Shown: piece after piece, positions 1-7,519 of the stretch | Layout of the letters: each line of letters starts with the position of its first letter | Numbering within the stretch: position 1 is the first letter of the stretch | From: Hyphomicrobiales bacterium | Lineage (GTDB): Bacteria > Pseudomonadota > Alphaproteobacteria > Rhizobiales > HXMU1428-3 | Assembly (NCBI GenBank): GCA_017640685.1 | Contig: JAEPQF010000024.1 | Location: forward strand, 353-35,593 | DNA: 35,241 bases | Direction: 5' to 3' | Translations under genes and position numbers: made by a program | Notes under the pieces: model-generated | Databases searched by the model: none | The model's input: the letters and a program-made list of their open reading frames with translations, nothing else | What the model was told of the DNA's origin: nothing

Positions 1-241
1 TCTCAGAAGTTAATGGCTGCTGGAATTCGCCTGAAACCAAAGGCTTCTCCATCCGCCAAACAAGACGATACCCAATAAAGGTTGTAACGACGGCACCTAG
101 CATCACAAAAATCAAACTTGGGTCAAATGAACCAGCAATATCAAGAAAATTCATTACCTTGGCTGGGTTACTCATGCCTGAAAGCACCAAACCATATCCA
201 AAAATCAAGCCCGCAATTAAAGAAATAAGCACTTGCATCAT
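1..241 (-). CDS. YeeE/YedE-family (DUF6691-like) membrane protein, 3' end missing
   Basis: The first 80 residues of a small membrane protein that continues past the left edge of the window. It starts at 241 (ATG; a second ATG follows directly at 238), with an AGGAG-type site a few bases upstream. Residues 2-20 form a hydrophobic segment with the motif GLVLSGMSNPAKVMNFLD, typical of the second half-protein of the YeeE/YedE sulfur-transport family. A second hydrophobic segment is at about 43-58. The start lies 9 bases after the stop of the next YeeE-type gene, so the two almost certainly form one operon. Inference: it pairs with the neighbour to make one transporter for a reduced sulfur species such as thiosulfate. 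The motif supports the family; the substrate is not shown. Confidence 0.8.
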   Translation of the reverse strand, partial: MMQVLISLIAGLIFGYGLVLSGMSNPAKVMNFLDIAGSFDPSLIFVMLGAVVTTFIGYRLVWRMEKPLVSGEFQQPLTSE

Positions 242-250
242 CTGTCTCCT

Positions 251-673
251 TTAAAGAACGTGCCGCACAAGAAACACTGTTACAACAGCGCTAACCATAA
301 ACACTGCCGTTGCAAAAAATGAGCGTTTAGAAAGACGCGCCATCCCGCAAACCCCATGACCAGACGTACACCCACTACCCATCACAGTACCAAGCCCAAC
401 AAGCAAACCACCAATTACTAAAATCACAACATCTGATGAAACATGATAATCAGGAGTAATCCCGGTAGCTTTGCGAAAAATAAAGGGAGACAAAACTACT
501 CCTACGACAAAGGCTAATCGCCACATATTTGTAAAAGGTGCAAATGTAAATAAACCACCCAATATTCCCGAAATGCCAGTTATCCGCCCAGCACTCGCCA
601 TCATCAAGACAGCAGACAAACCGATGAGAACGCCTCCTAATAAAGACATGATCGGTGTAAATTCAGTTTCCAT
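251..673 (-). CDS. YeeE/YedE-family sulfur transport protein (first half-protein)
   Basis: A 140-residue inner-membrane protein with about four hydrophobic segments (roughly 7-28, 33-48, 52-66, 83-99) plus a C-terminal one at 119-137. Residues 101-110 read GCTSGHGVCG, the family signature, with Cys102 and Cys109 as the conserved cysteines thought to handle sulfur along the pore. At 140 residues it is half the size of single-chain YeeE proteins and matches the split arrangement in which two short proteins are encoded side by side. It starts at 673 with a GGAAG site and is followed after 9 bases by the second half-protein. Known of the family: uptake or export of thiosulfate or other sulfane sulfur. 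No sulfurtransferase or regulator gene is visible here to settle the substrate. Confidence 0.85.
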   Translation of the reverse strand: METEFTPIMSLLGGVLIGLSAVLMMASAGRITGISGILGGLFTFAPFTNMWRLAFVVGVVLSPFIFRKATGITPDYHVSSDVVILVIGGLLVGLGTVMGSGCTSGHGVCGMARLSKRSFFATAVFMVSAVVTVFLVRHVL

Positions 674-905
674 TAATTTCTTCCACTTCTAAAAGAGACA
701 ATATGAACAATTAATCTCAATGACATTAAATCTGACCACTATATATATGCAAAGAGGCGAATATTAAAGTGCTCTATTGATCAAAAAATTGTAATCACAC
801 TTAAGTCTTACCAATTTACCGCAAAAGATAAAACTAGTGAGACGAACGAACATTTGCTAAAAATCAGCAACTGAGTCGCATCAAACCAAAATAGAAAATA
901 CCTCT

Positions 906-2000
906 ATGAAATGGACCCCACAACAAGACGCCGCATTAAAAGCCGTAGACGAATGGCTTGAATTTGGCAGCGCACCAGTCTTTCGCCTATTTGGATATGC
1001 CGGAACCGGCAAAACAACACTCGCCACTTACATAGCAGAACATGTTGATGGAAAAGTTCTTTTCGCCGCTTTTACAGGAAAAGCCGCGCTTGTTATGCGC
1101 GACAAAGGGTGCACAGGCGCGTCTACAATTCACAGCCTTATTTACCGCCCCGGTGAAGGCAACTCAGAAAACCCTGACTTTTTCATGAACCGAGATAGCC
1201 CCGTTAAAAAGGCAGATCTCGTCATCATTGATGAATGCTCAATGGTGGACGAAGAACTAGGCCGAGATCTTCTTTCATTCGGCACAAAAGTTCTGGTCCT
1301 TGGTGATCCAGCCCAGCTCCCCCCCGTGAAAGGGGCTGGCTTTTTCACCGAGCATGAACCTGATTATTTGCTAACTGAAGTGCACAGACAAGCAAAAGAC
1401 AACCCCATTATCTCCCTTTCCATGGATGTGCGTGAAGGCAATTCCCTAGAATATGGTCGCTATGGTGAAAGCAGAATCATTACAAAAGATGATCTCGACA
1501 CCAATGAGGTCTTAGAAGCTGATCAAATCCTTGTCGGTATCAACAAGACCAGACGAAGCTTCAACCAAAGAATGCGCCAATTAAAAGAATTTGAAGGTGA
1601 TCTTCCAAACGTAGACGAGCGTTTAATTTGCTTGCGAAACAACAAGTCAAAAGGCTTATTAAATGGAAGCTTATGGGATGTAACCAAAGTTTCCAATGAT
1701 GTGAAGGGACGCATAAACATGCGTATCAGTCCTGAATCAGAATTAATGAATGCCAAAAATATCAGAGTAAAAGTTTGGAGACATTTCTTTGAAGGCAGAG
1801 AACAAGAACTTACCTGGACACAAAGACGCAATTTAGACGAGTTTGACTATGGCTATGTTTTAACAACACATAAATCACAAGGCTCACAGTGGGATAATAT
1901 TGTCCTCTTTGATGAAAGCTGGGCCTTTAGAGAAAATGCACGCCAATGGCTTTATACAGCTATTACAAGAGCAGCAGAGCAAATCACCATTGTTCGATAA
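906..2000 (+). CDS. RecD/Dda-like superfamily 1 DNA helicase
   Basis: A 364-residue ATP-dependent helicase of the AAA_30/UvrD_C_2 type. Walker A is GYAGTGKTT at residues 30-38, Walker B is LVIIDECSMVD near 103-113, and motif III is LGDPAQLPPV near 135. The C-terminal motif YGYVLTTHKSQGSQWDNIVLF near 315-335 is the UvrD_C_2 signature shared with RecD2 and phage T4 Dda. It is much shorter than RecD (about 600 residues or more) and has no RecBC partners nearby, so a stand-alone Dda-like role in repair or fork processing is more likely. Such small helicases are common in alphaproteobacteria and phages. The start at 906 has only a weak upstream ribosome site. It is monocistronic and converges on the TetR gene. 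Confidence 0.85.
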   Translation: MKWTPQQDAALKAVDEWLEFGSAPVFRLFGYAGTGKTTLATYIAEHVDGKVLFAAFTGKAALVMRDKGCTGASTIHSLIYRPGEGNSENPDFFMNRDSPVKKADLVIIDECSMVDEELGRDLLSFGTKVLVLGDPAQLPPVKGAGFFTEHEPDYLLTEVHRQAKDNPIISLSMDVREGNSLEYGRYGESRIITKDDLDTNEVLEADQILVGINKTRRSFNQRMRQLKEFEGDLPNVDERLICLRNNKSKGLLNGSLWDVTKVSNDVKGRINMRISPESELMNAKNIRVKVWRHFFEGREQELTWTQRRNLDEFDYGYVLTTHKSQGSQWDNIVLFDESWAFRENARQWLYTAITRAAEQITIVR

Positions 2001-2082
2001 ACCATTGTCCGATAAAAAGGAAATAACAAAACATTATGAAAGAGGGCTAGGCTAATAAAAACTAACCCTCAAAAATTGAAAT

Positions 2083-2742
2083 TCACGAACCTTGCTTATT
2101 GAGTGTTTCAGCAAATCCATACCTAAAAATATTCACCAAACAATCACAATGCTTCTCAAGATCTTCATCAGAAATAATAGCATCTTCTTCAAGAAGAGCC
2201 CCTTCCCAAATAAAATGGGTTGTGATCATTCCAAACAAAAGAGAAGAACATTCCTTCGGGTTATGCAAAGTTAAGTTACCTGCTTCAGCGACTTCTAATA
2301 AAAAACGCTCTAAGCCTTTTAAAAACTTATCAGGCCCCTTAGCAAACAACTCAGCAGAAAATTCTGACCGAGAATAAAGTCCACAAAGTAATAATCTAAT
2401 AAATTGCCGAACTTTCGGATCAGTAAAAGTTTTCATCAGCATAAAAACAAATGCTTTAAACTTTTCACTCTCCAAACCATCTTCACCAGACAAATCGTCA
2501 AGCTGTTCTAATAACGTACCAATCGTAAGATCAATCCGACGGAAAATTTCCTCATTAACAGCCTTTTGCAAACCATCCTTATCATTAAAAAAATCATAGA
2601 TCGCCCCCTTAGACCCACCTGAAATTTTTATGATTTTATCTAGATTGAGATCCCGGTCCCGCCCAAAAACCAGAATAGCAGCTTCAATAATTTGTTCTTT
2701 TCTGCGAAGCTGTTTTTTTGTTAACCCTTTATCTTCATGCAT
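2083..2742 (-). CDS. TetR/AcrR-family transcriptional regulator
   Basis: A 219-residue protein. Residues 10-60 form the TetR DNA-binding domain: KEQIIEAAILVFGRDR, then a helix-turn-helix ending in GAIYDFFNDKDGLQKAV, where YDFF stands for the usual YYHF. The remaining 150 residues are the helical ligand-binding and dimer domain, which varies too much to predict a ligand. The start at 2742 is supported by GGAGG seven bases upstream. The gene stands alone; upstream lies more than 500 bp of non-coding DNA and downstream it converges on the helicase, so the target gene is not obvious. I saw no convincing TetR palindrome near its promoter. Confidence 0.9.
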   Translation of the reverse strand: MHEDKGLTKKQLRRKEQIIEAAILVFGRDRDLNLDKIIKISGGSKGAIYDFFNDKDGLQKAVNEEIFRRIDLTIGTLLEQLDDLSGEDGLESEKFKAFVFMLMKTFTDPKVRQFIRLLLCGLYSRSEFSAELFAKGPDKFLKGLERFLLEVAEAGNLTLHNPKECSSLLFGMITTHFIWEGALLEEDAIISDEDLEKHCDCLVNIFRYGFAETLNKQGS

Positions 2743-3279
2743 CTATGGACCTCCATTCTACATCCGATCAAATCAGACATACAAATTCAACCTGAAGCTG
2801 CATCGTAAATAACGAATATTCTAAGTTACAACATAGCTCTAAAAGCAGAACGCAAGAGAAAAACAAAAATTTTAACTAATTAAAGTAATAAAAATCCCTT
2901 AAACTTAAGAATAATCAATATAAGCGCGATTACAGTTCGTTTTAATCACTATAGTACAAATACTACTCGAGATTGTATTTTTTATAATCTGTAGTTAACA
3001 AAAACAAAGTCAGTCAACGTCTTAATAAATTCAATAAAATATAATTTTAAAAATAATATAAAATGATTTAGGCCGTACTCGCCCTAAATTTTAACATAAA
3101 TTAATAAGCTTGCTGTAATTATAAAAAACACGGAAATTCAACCAATAGTTGAACCGAGCAAGCGAATTTCCCATGATGTTGCAATGACTTACAACAATAC
3201 ATTCCACCATCATTAGATTCAAATATTAATTGAAAACATAGATTCAGGGTCTAGCCAAGAAAACCCCACAGGTAAGCAG
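2743..3279. other. 537-bp AT-rich intergenic region with stem-loops
   Basis: It separates the divergent TetR gene and the receiver-like gene. No open frame here looks coding. Two structures stand out: a stem ATTTAGG (3066-3072) with CCTAAAT (3083-3089) followed by T residues, and a nested structure at 3132-3171 listed separately. The rest is plain AT-rich sequence, presumably holding promoters for both genes. Confidence 0.6.
3132..3171 (+). repeat. Overlapping inverted repeats ahead of the receiver-like gene
   Basis: GGAAATTC (3132-3139) pairs perfectly with GAATTTCC (3164-3171). Overlapping its left arm, TTCAAC (3137-3142) pairs with GTTGAA (3148-3153). The two stems share three bases, so they are mutually exclusive or compete. 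The structure ends about 108 bp before the start codon at 3280, within a plausible leader. It could be a switch-like leader, part of a small RNA, or a protein site. Confidence 0.5.
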
Positions 3280-3717
3280 ATGAATAATCACTCTAGCACA
3301 AATGAGGAAGCTCACATTCAACTGCTTCACATCACAAAAAATGACGAACAAAAACTATATTACCTAATAAATAAATTATGGTTTTTTTACTCAATCAAAC
3401 ACACATCAAATCAGGAACAAGAAGAAGAGCTATTAAGAAAATTAGAAGTGAAAAATCCTGATAATTTGTTCGATATTATAATTGCAGACTTAAGACCGAG
3501 CTCGCCTTTTAAACAAGAGCATAAAGAGCAATTATTCAATCTGTTAAAAGAACACCAACGACCACTTATATCTATCAGCAGTGAGAATAATTTCACATGT
3601 GATGATCATGATCCGCATTGGCTGCACATCACATTACCAATTTCACAAATTGGTAAACTCGCACCTGAAGTAAAAGATGCCATTGCAAACTATTGGTTCT
3701 CAGTCCCGAAAAAATAA
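3280..3717 (+). CDS. Hypothetical protein, possible degenerate receiver domain
   Basis: A 145-residue soluble protein with no confident family match. Its outline resembles a CheY-type receiver: a first strand with acidic residues (LLHITKNDE, 15-23), a strand ending in aspartate (FDIIIADLR, 64-72, with Asp70 at the phospho-acceptor position), a strand ending in serine (PLISISS, 95-101), and HITLPIS (116-122), where receivers have Lys-Pro. The conserved lysine is absent and the N-terminus is long, so if it is a receiver it is probably not phosphorylated in the usual way. AGGTAAG precedes the start. It ends 3 bases from the convergent BcsS-like gene, with no obvious terminator between. The fold is inferred by eye only. 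Confidence 0.5.
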   Translation: MNNHSSTNEEAHIQLLHITKNDEQKLYYLINKLWFFYSIKHTSNQEQEEELLRKLEVKNPDNLFDIIIADLRPSSPFKQEHKEQLFNLLKEHQRPLISISSENNFTCDDHDPHWLHITLPISQIGKLAPEVKDAIANYWFSVPKK

Positions 3718-3720
3718 GGA

Positions 3721-4617
3721 TTAAAATTCACCAAATTTTCTAAACAACTGAAATGTCCCATAAACTGCGTCCGGTTGGTCATAATCTCCAGAGATACCAC
3801 CTGAAAAAGTAATTTCACCTATATCAGTCTTCAGGCGAGAAAATGCCCCAAACCTCAATGCATCAAATTCTTTATTGCCAAAAAGTCCCGCTTCAATTCC
3901 CACATCAATAGCCCCAATAAACTGCAAACCGCTCATCAGCGGTATACCATAGCGACTATGAGCAACATAATATTCACTACCGGTAGAATAAGATGCATAT
4001 GATGAAAGCCAGTGATTAGATTGAAACTCATACCAGCTCTCAAGTAAAACCTTCGCCCCTACTTCTGTTCCTTCAAGAGTATTTTGCGGATCTCTTGGGT
4101 CAATATGGTTTGTTTCAGAAATAACCCCGCCATAAGCTTTAAAGATGGCTTTCTCAATACGAAATTCATACCCAACCATTGCCTCATAAAACTTTGATTC
4201 ACCATGAAAATCGGTCTCCACATATTCATCCCCCACCTTGCGAGACGATCGATAGCGATAATACCCACGACCATGGGCAGTCCTTAATTTCAAATTTGGT
4301 AAATTGATATAGTCCCCTAAAAGTCCTGAAACACCACCGGAGTAAAACCCAATTTGATTTTCAGTCGCATCCACACCAGAAAATTGCTCTAAGCGTAAAG
4401 CAGACAATTCAGAGTAAAATGGAGTAAAGGTAAATTCTGTCTGCTCTTTCTTACCTTTTTGGGTCAAAGGTTCGTCTGCAGCAACGTTCGGTTTTTCATG
4501 CACATCTTCAACAGGGCCAGCAATTTGAGGAATAATTTCTTCAGCATAGGAAGAAGGGATTGAAACGCTTAAAGAAACAACAAGAGAACACAAAACAATA
4601 TGAAGCCTACTGAGCAT
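3721..4617 (-). CDS. BcsS-like outer-membrane beta-barrel protein
   Basis: About 298 residues from the ATG at 4617. That start places a clean signal peptide (MLSRLHIVLCSLVVSLSVS, then Ala-X cleavage near SSYA) at the N-terminus; in-frame upstream starts at 4644 and 4674 add residues before it and have no better ribosome site. The mature part is rich in alternating aromatic and glycine beta strands, ending in FQLFRKFGEF with a C-terminal Phe, as expected for an outer-membrane barrel. Strands such as GIEAGLFGNKEFDALRFGAF and GEITFSGGISGDYDQPDAVYGTF resemble the cellulose biosynthesis protein BcsS family of alphaproteobacteria. No cellulose synthase gene is in the window, so the role is uncertain; secretion or surface anchoring of a polysaccharide is possible. 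Confidence 0.65.
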   Translation of the reverse strand: MLSRLHIVLCSLVVSLSVSIPSSYAEEIIPQIAGPVEDVHEKPNVAADEPLTQKGKKEQTEFTFTPFYSELSALRLEQFSGVDATENQIGFYSGGVSGLLGDYINLPNLKLRTAHGRGYYRYRSSRKVGDEYVETDFHGESKFYEAMVGYEFRIEKAIFKAYGGVISETNHIDPRDPQNTLEGTEVGAKVLLESWYEFQSNHWLSSYASYSTGSEYYVAHSRYGIPLMSGLQFIGAIDVGIEAGLFGNKEFDALRFGAFSRLKTDIGEITFSGGISGDYDQPDAVYGTFQLFRKFGEF

Positions 4618-4862
4618 TATAAAAAACACTCGCAAAAAACTCATATGATTTTGTAAAATACCCCACACAAGCATGCCCCCAAAACAAATTGAGTTTTCAG
4701 CTTACTGAACATCAGCGTACATACTATTGAGTACTATACAAATCAGTCTCAAAGGCAGCAAGAAATATAATTAACAAAAAGTTAACGAAACAAGAACAAA
4801 CGATCTAAATATGCAGAATCTATAGTTATTTTTTTTACTATTTTTAAGTAATAAATGCTCAA

Positions 4863-5501
4863 TTACTGACGAACCCAAACAATCCTAAACATCCACTCAA
4901 TTTCTTTGAGGTCAATAAACTGATCAGGCTCACTAGTTTGCAAAGGGGCCAACTCAATTCTTTTGGCTGTTTTACGGATCAATTGCTTCGCGACGACCTC
5001 ACCATCAAGTAACTTCAGGGCAACCCGGTCTCCCCGCCTAACCTCCGCTTGCGGGCTAACAATCAAGATGTCTCCGGCCCAATAAACAGGCTCATAATCA
5101 TCGACAACAACCTCCAAAGCAAATATATGATCATCACTCACTTCAGGAAAAATAATTTCATCCCATTCTTCAGCAATGGGCTGACCATGCCCATTAAAAT
5201 AATCCGGGCTTCCCGCTAAATCCATGTCTAATAGGGGAATTGAACGTCCAAATAAATCAGACTGAGGGCTTGCATCCATCATAAGCTGTACAAACTCCTC
5301 AAAATCAGCACCAGTTGCCTCTAAAACTTTCGCAATGCTTTCAGTATTTGGCCAACGCTCCCTGCCACTTGCAGTAAATCGCTTAGACTTGTTAAAAGTA
5401 GTTGCATCAAGCCCTGCTGCACGTGCCAAGCCAGAAGGAGAAAGAGTGTAACGTTCCGCAATACCATCAATAGCGGCCCAAATTGTTTGGTGAGTAATCA
5501 T
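4863..5501 (-). CDS. LexA/CI-like HTH repressor with S24 domain lacking the catalytic Ser
   Basis: A 212-residue regulator: an N-terminal helix-turn-helix (about 5-75, with SPSGLARAAGLDATTFNKSKR as the DNA-reading part) and a C-terminal S24 fold (about 88-212). The Ala-Gly pair typical of the self-cleavage site is kept at 96-97, and the lysine of the dyad appears at 172 (DGEVVAKQL). However, the usual G-D-S-M-E-P reads V-D-D-Y-E-P at 133-138, so the nucleophilic serine is Asp135. Self-cleavage on DNA damage is therefore not expected; the domain probably only dimerises. AGAGG precedes the start. Two matched palindromes lie just upstream, suggesting autoregulation. There is no prophage around it, so it is probably a resident chromosomal regulator. 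Confidence 0.8.
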   Translation of the reverse strand: MITHQTIWAAIDGIAERYTLSPSGLARAAGLDATTFNKSKRFTASGRERWPNTESIAKVLEATGADFEEFVQLMMDASPQSDLFGRSIPLLDMDLAGSPDYFNGHGQPIAEEWDEIIFPEVSDDHIFALEVVVDDYEPVYWAGDILIVSPQAEVRRGDRVALKLLDGEVVAKQLIRKTAKRIELAPLQTSEPDQFIDLKEIEWMFRIVWVRQ

Positions 5502-5520
5502 TAACAGCCTCTTTCGTTAG

Positions 5521-5555
5521 TAGGTTTATATACCTAAAAAAGGTATTCATACCTT
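5521..5555. promoter_or_regulatory. Two tandem operators (AGGT-N6-ACCT) upstream of the S24 repressor
   Basis: Palindrome 1 is TAGGT-ttatat-ACCTA (5521-5536). Palindrome 2 is AAGGTAT-tc-ATACCTT (5540-5555), a perfect 7-bp dyad. Both share AGGT-N6-ACCT and their centres are 19 bp apart, about two helical turns, as expected for cooperative dimers on one DNA face. They sit 20-54 bases upstream of the repressor start codon. Confidence 0.75.
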
Positions 5556-5583
5556 AATATAATGAAAAATAGTGATTACACAA
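5556..5583 (-). promoter_or_regulatory. Predicted promoter of the S24 repressor gene
   Basis: Read on the minus strand, -35 TTGTGT (5583-5578), a 16-bp spacer and -10 TATATT (5561-5556). Transcription would start within the adjacent operator pair, so a bound repressor would block its own promoter. Match to consensus is moderate. Confidence 0.5.
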
Positions 5584-5669
5584 TTAAGAAACGAAATAAA
5601 TAGACAAAAATTCCTATGATTAATAAATGATAACGGCCAGGATCATTCAACAAGGAGCGACAAGAAAAA

Positions 5670-6020
5670 ATGACTCTAATTTTTAAAATTATGGATAAAA
5701 CAACATGGAAATCAGCTCAAAAAACAGGAGAGTTTAAGGGCTCAAAGCATGACCAGAGAGATGGCTTCCTTCATTTCTCCACTAAAGAGCAGCTCGAAGG
5801 CACATTAGCTAAACATTACCACGGTCAACAAGATCTGATATTACTCGCCTTTAAGGACAGTAATTTTGAAGACACCTTAAAATGGGAACCATCAAGAGGC
5901 GGCGCTCTCTTCCCTCATCTCTACGCCCCATTACCAACAGATACCCTTTTATGGGAAAAACCTATAGAAATGGCAGATGACGGCACCCACATCATTCCAA
6001 ACTTCGAACAAACCCCATAA
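5670..6020 (+). CDS. DUF952 domain protein
   Basis: A 116-residue cytosolic protein of the DUF952 family: an N-terminal W-x-x-A-x-x-x-G-x-F core, then GFLHFSTKEQLEGTLAKHY and a C-terminal half containing KWEPSRGGALFPHLYAPLP. The two conserved histidines (HFS and FPHLY) look like a shared active site, but the function of the family is not established; the fold is related to ADP-ribosyl-transferring proteins (general knowledge, not visible here). AGGAG lies about 12 bases before the start. It precedes pyrD by 139 bp on the same strand, a pairing common in rhizobial genomes, so co-transcription is likely. Confidence 0.85.
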   Translation: MTLIFKIMDKTTWKSAQKTGEFKGSKHDQRDGFLHFSTKEQLEGTLAKHYHGQQDLILLAFKDSNFEDTLKWEPSRGGALFPHLYAPLPTDTLLWEKPIEMADDGTHIIPNFEQTP

Positions 6021-6159
6021 AACAACATCAAAAATGAGAAAAATTGTGCGCTACCTGAAAAGCACAATAAAAATTTGTCAGATTATGCCATAAAACTTAT
6101 ACCAAGAAGAAAAGTCAGCATCTCTGATAAGAAGCCGCACATTTGAGGGGAAATTCACA

Positions 6160-7248
6160 GTGGTTAACTTATACAAATTAGCACAACCAGCAATTTTTAA
6201 GATTGATCCTGAAAAAGCTCATGAACTAACAATCAAAGCACTAAAAACAGGACTAAGCTTTGATAGATGTAAACATCAAGATAAACGGTTAGAGCAAAAC
6301 TTATGGGGCCTCACCATCACCAATCCCTTAGGCATGGCCCCCGGCTTTGATAAAAACGCTGAAGTTGCCAATGAACTCATTGACTTAGGCTTTGGCTTTG
6401 TTGAAGTCGGCACCCTCACCCCCAAACCCCAAGAAGGCAATCCAAAACCACGCATTTTCAGACTGGTTAAAGACAAAGCGGTGATTAATCGTCTTGGTTT
6501 TAACAATCAAGGACATGACGCAGCCCTCCTCAAATTACAAGGGAGAAAAATGAATGGTATTATCGGTGTTAATATTGGCGCAAATAAAGAAAGTGATAAC
6601 CGCATCGAAGATTACTTAAAAGGCTTCCATACGTTTCAAGGTGTTGCAGATTATTTCACCATCAACATTTCCTCACCCAATACCCCTGGCCTCCGCGATT
6701 TACAAAGCCCAGAAGCCTTAGATGAACTCTTGGGCGGCCTCATGCAAGCTCGCACAGATATTGTCGATCATGGCGGAAAAATGCGCCCTATTTTTGTAAA
6801 ACTAGCACCAGATATAGATGATAAAGAGTTAGAGCCAATCATCTATAAACTGCTAGATCACAAAATAGATGCCGTCATCATCTCAAATACAACTTTATCA
6901 AGAACGGGCTTAAAAGAACATCAACTAAAAAATGAAGCTGGCGGCTTATCTGGCAGGCCCCTATTCAAAAAATCAACCAGAATGCTTGCAAGAGTTCACC
7001 TCATATCTGAAGGTGCACTACCAATCATCGGCGTTGGCGGTATCGAAGATGCAGAAACCGCATGGCAAAAGCTTGAAGCAGGCGCCAACCTAATCCAACT
7101 CTATAGCGGAATGATCTATCAAGGCCCTTCAATCATATCAAATATCTTAAAGGGGCTCAGCCAAAGATTAGACCAGGAAAATCTCCACTCTCTCGCCAGC
7201 ATTAGAGGTCGTTCAGCAGATCAATGGGCCAACATACCCAAAGATTAG
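6160..7248 (+). CDS. pyrD: Dihydroorotate dehydrogenase, quinone-dependent (class 2)
   Basis: A 362-residue membrane-associated flavoenzyme that oxidises dihydroorotate to orotate with a quinone in pyrimidine synthesis. It starts with GTG at 6160, preceded by GAGGGG at a normal distance. The N-terminal helix pair (LYKLAQPAIFKIDPEKAHELTIKAL) is the class 2 quinone tunnel and membrane attachment. FMN and substrate motifs follow in order: GMAPGFDKNAEV, FGFVEVGTLTPKPQEGNPKPR, NRLGFNN, VNIGANK, INISSPNTPGLR (with the catalytic serine of class 2 enzymes), VKLAPD, ISNTT, GGLSGRPL, GVGGI and LIQLYSGM. All key residues are present and the length is normal. pyrE lies in the same window about 11.5 kb away, not in an operon with it. 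Confidence 0.98.
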   Translation: MVNLYKLAQPAIFKIDPEKAHELTIKALKTGLSFDRCKHQDKRLEQNLWGLTITNPLGMAPGFDKNAEVANELIDLGFGFVEVGTLTPKPQEGNPKPRIFRLVKDKAVINRLGFNNQGHDAALLKLQGRKMNGIIGVNIGANKESDNRIEDYLKGFHTFQGVADYFTINISSPNTPGLRDLQSPEALDELLGGLMQARTDIVDHGGKMRPIFVKLAPDIDDKELEPIIYKLLDHKIDAVIISNTTLSRTGLKEHQLKNEAGGLSGRPLFKKSTRMLARVHLISEGALPIIGVGGIEDAETAWQKLEAGANLIQLYSGMIYQGPSIISNILKGLSQRLDQENLHSLASIRGRSADQWANIPKD

Positions 7249-7256
7249 AGCGCCCA

Positions 7257-7300
7257 AAGTTGTAATAAAAAAAGCAAAAAAGCTTCTATTATTACAACTT
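7257..7300. repeat. Stem-loop after pyrD
   Basis: AAGTTGTAATA (7257-7267) pairs perfectly with TATTACAACTT (7290-7300), 11 bp, 22-base loop containing AAGCTT. It starts 9 bases after the pyrD stop. It lacks a T-run on the plus side, so it may protect the mRNA end rather than act as a classic terminator. Confidence 0.55.
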
Positions 7301-7340
7301 GATAACAGCAAACATTAAATTATTCGCCCCGTCTTTTCTT

Positions 7341-7430
7341 CATAGTTTTTTTCGAGTAAACTATGCGAAATTAATCACCATTCATAACAACTGCTAAGCA
7401 ATAAATGAAAAGGGCAGCAGCTATGAATGG
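7341..7430 (+). promoter_or_regulatory. Two stem-loops in the leader of the caspase-like gene
   Basis: Hairpin 1: CATAGTTT (7341-7348) with AAACTATG (7358-7365). Hairpin 2: CCATTCATA (7378-7386) with TATGAATGG (7422-7430), continued by CTGC (7391-7394) with GCAG (7414-7417) across an internal loop. They end 89 bases before the chosen start codon. Hairpin 1 could instead be a promoter-side operator. Confidence 0.5.
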
Positions 7431-7519
7431 CTTGATATTTAAGAATAAAAAGCCAATTAACATGGCTCATACAACCAACAGAATTGACCAAGAGAAATAG
7501 CGTAACGACGGAGCCTATT

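Noticed and set aside
4863-5501. The CI-like repressor as a sign of a prophage
   Set aside because: No integrase, structural or lysis genes and no att-like repeats nearby; neighbours are housekeeping genes.
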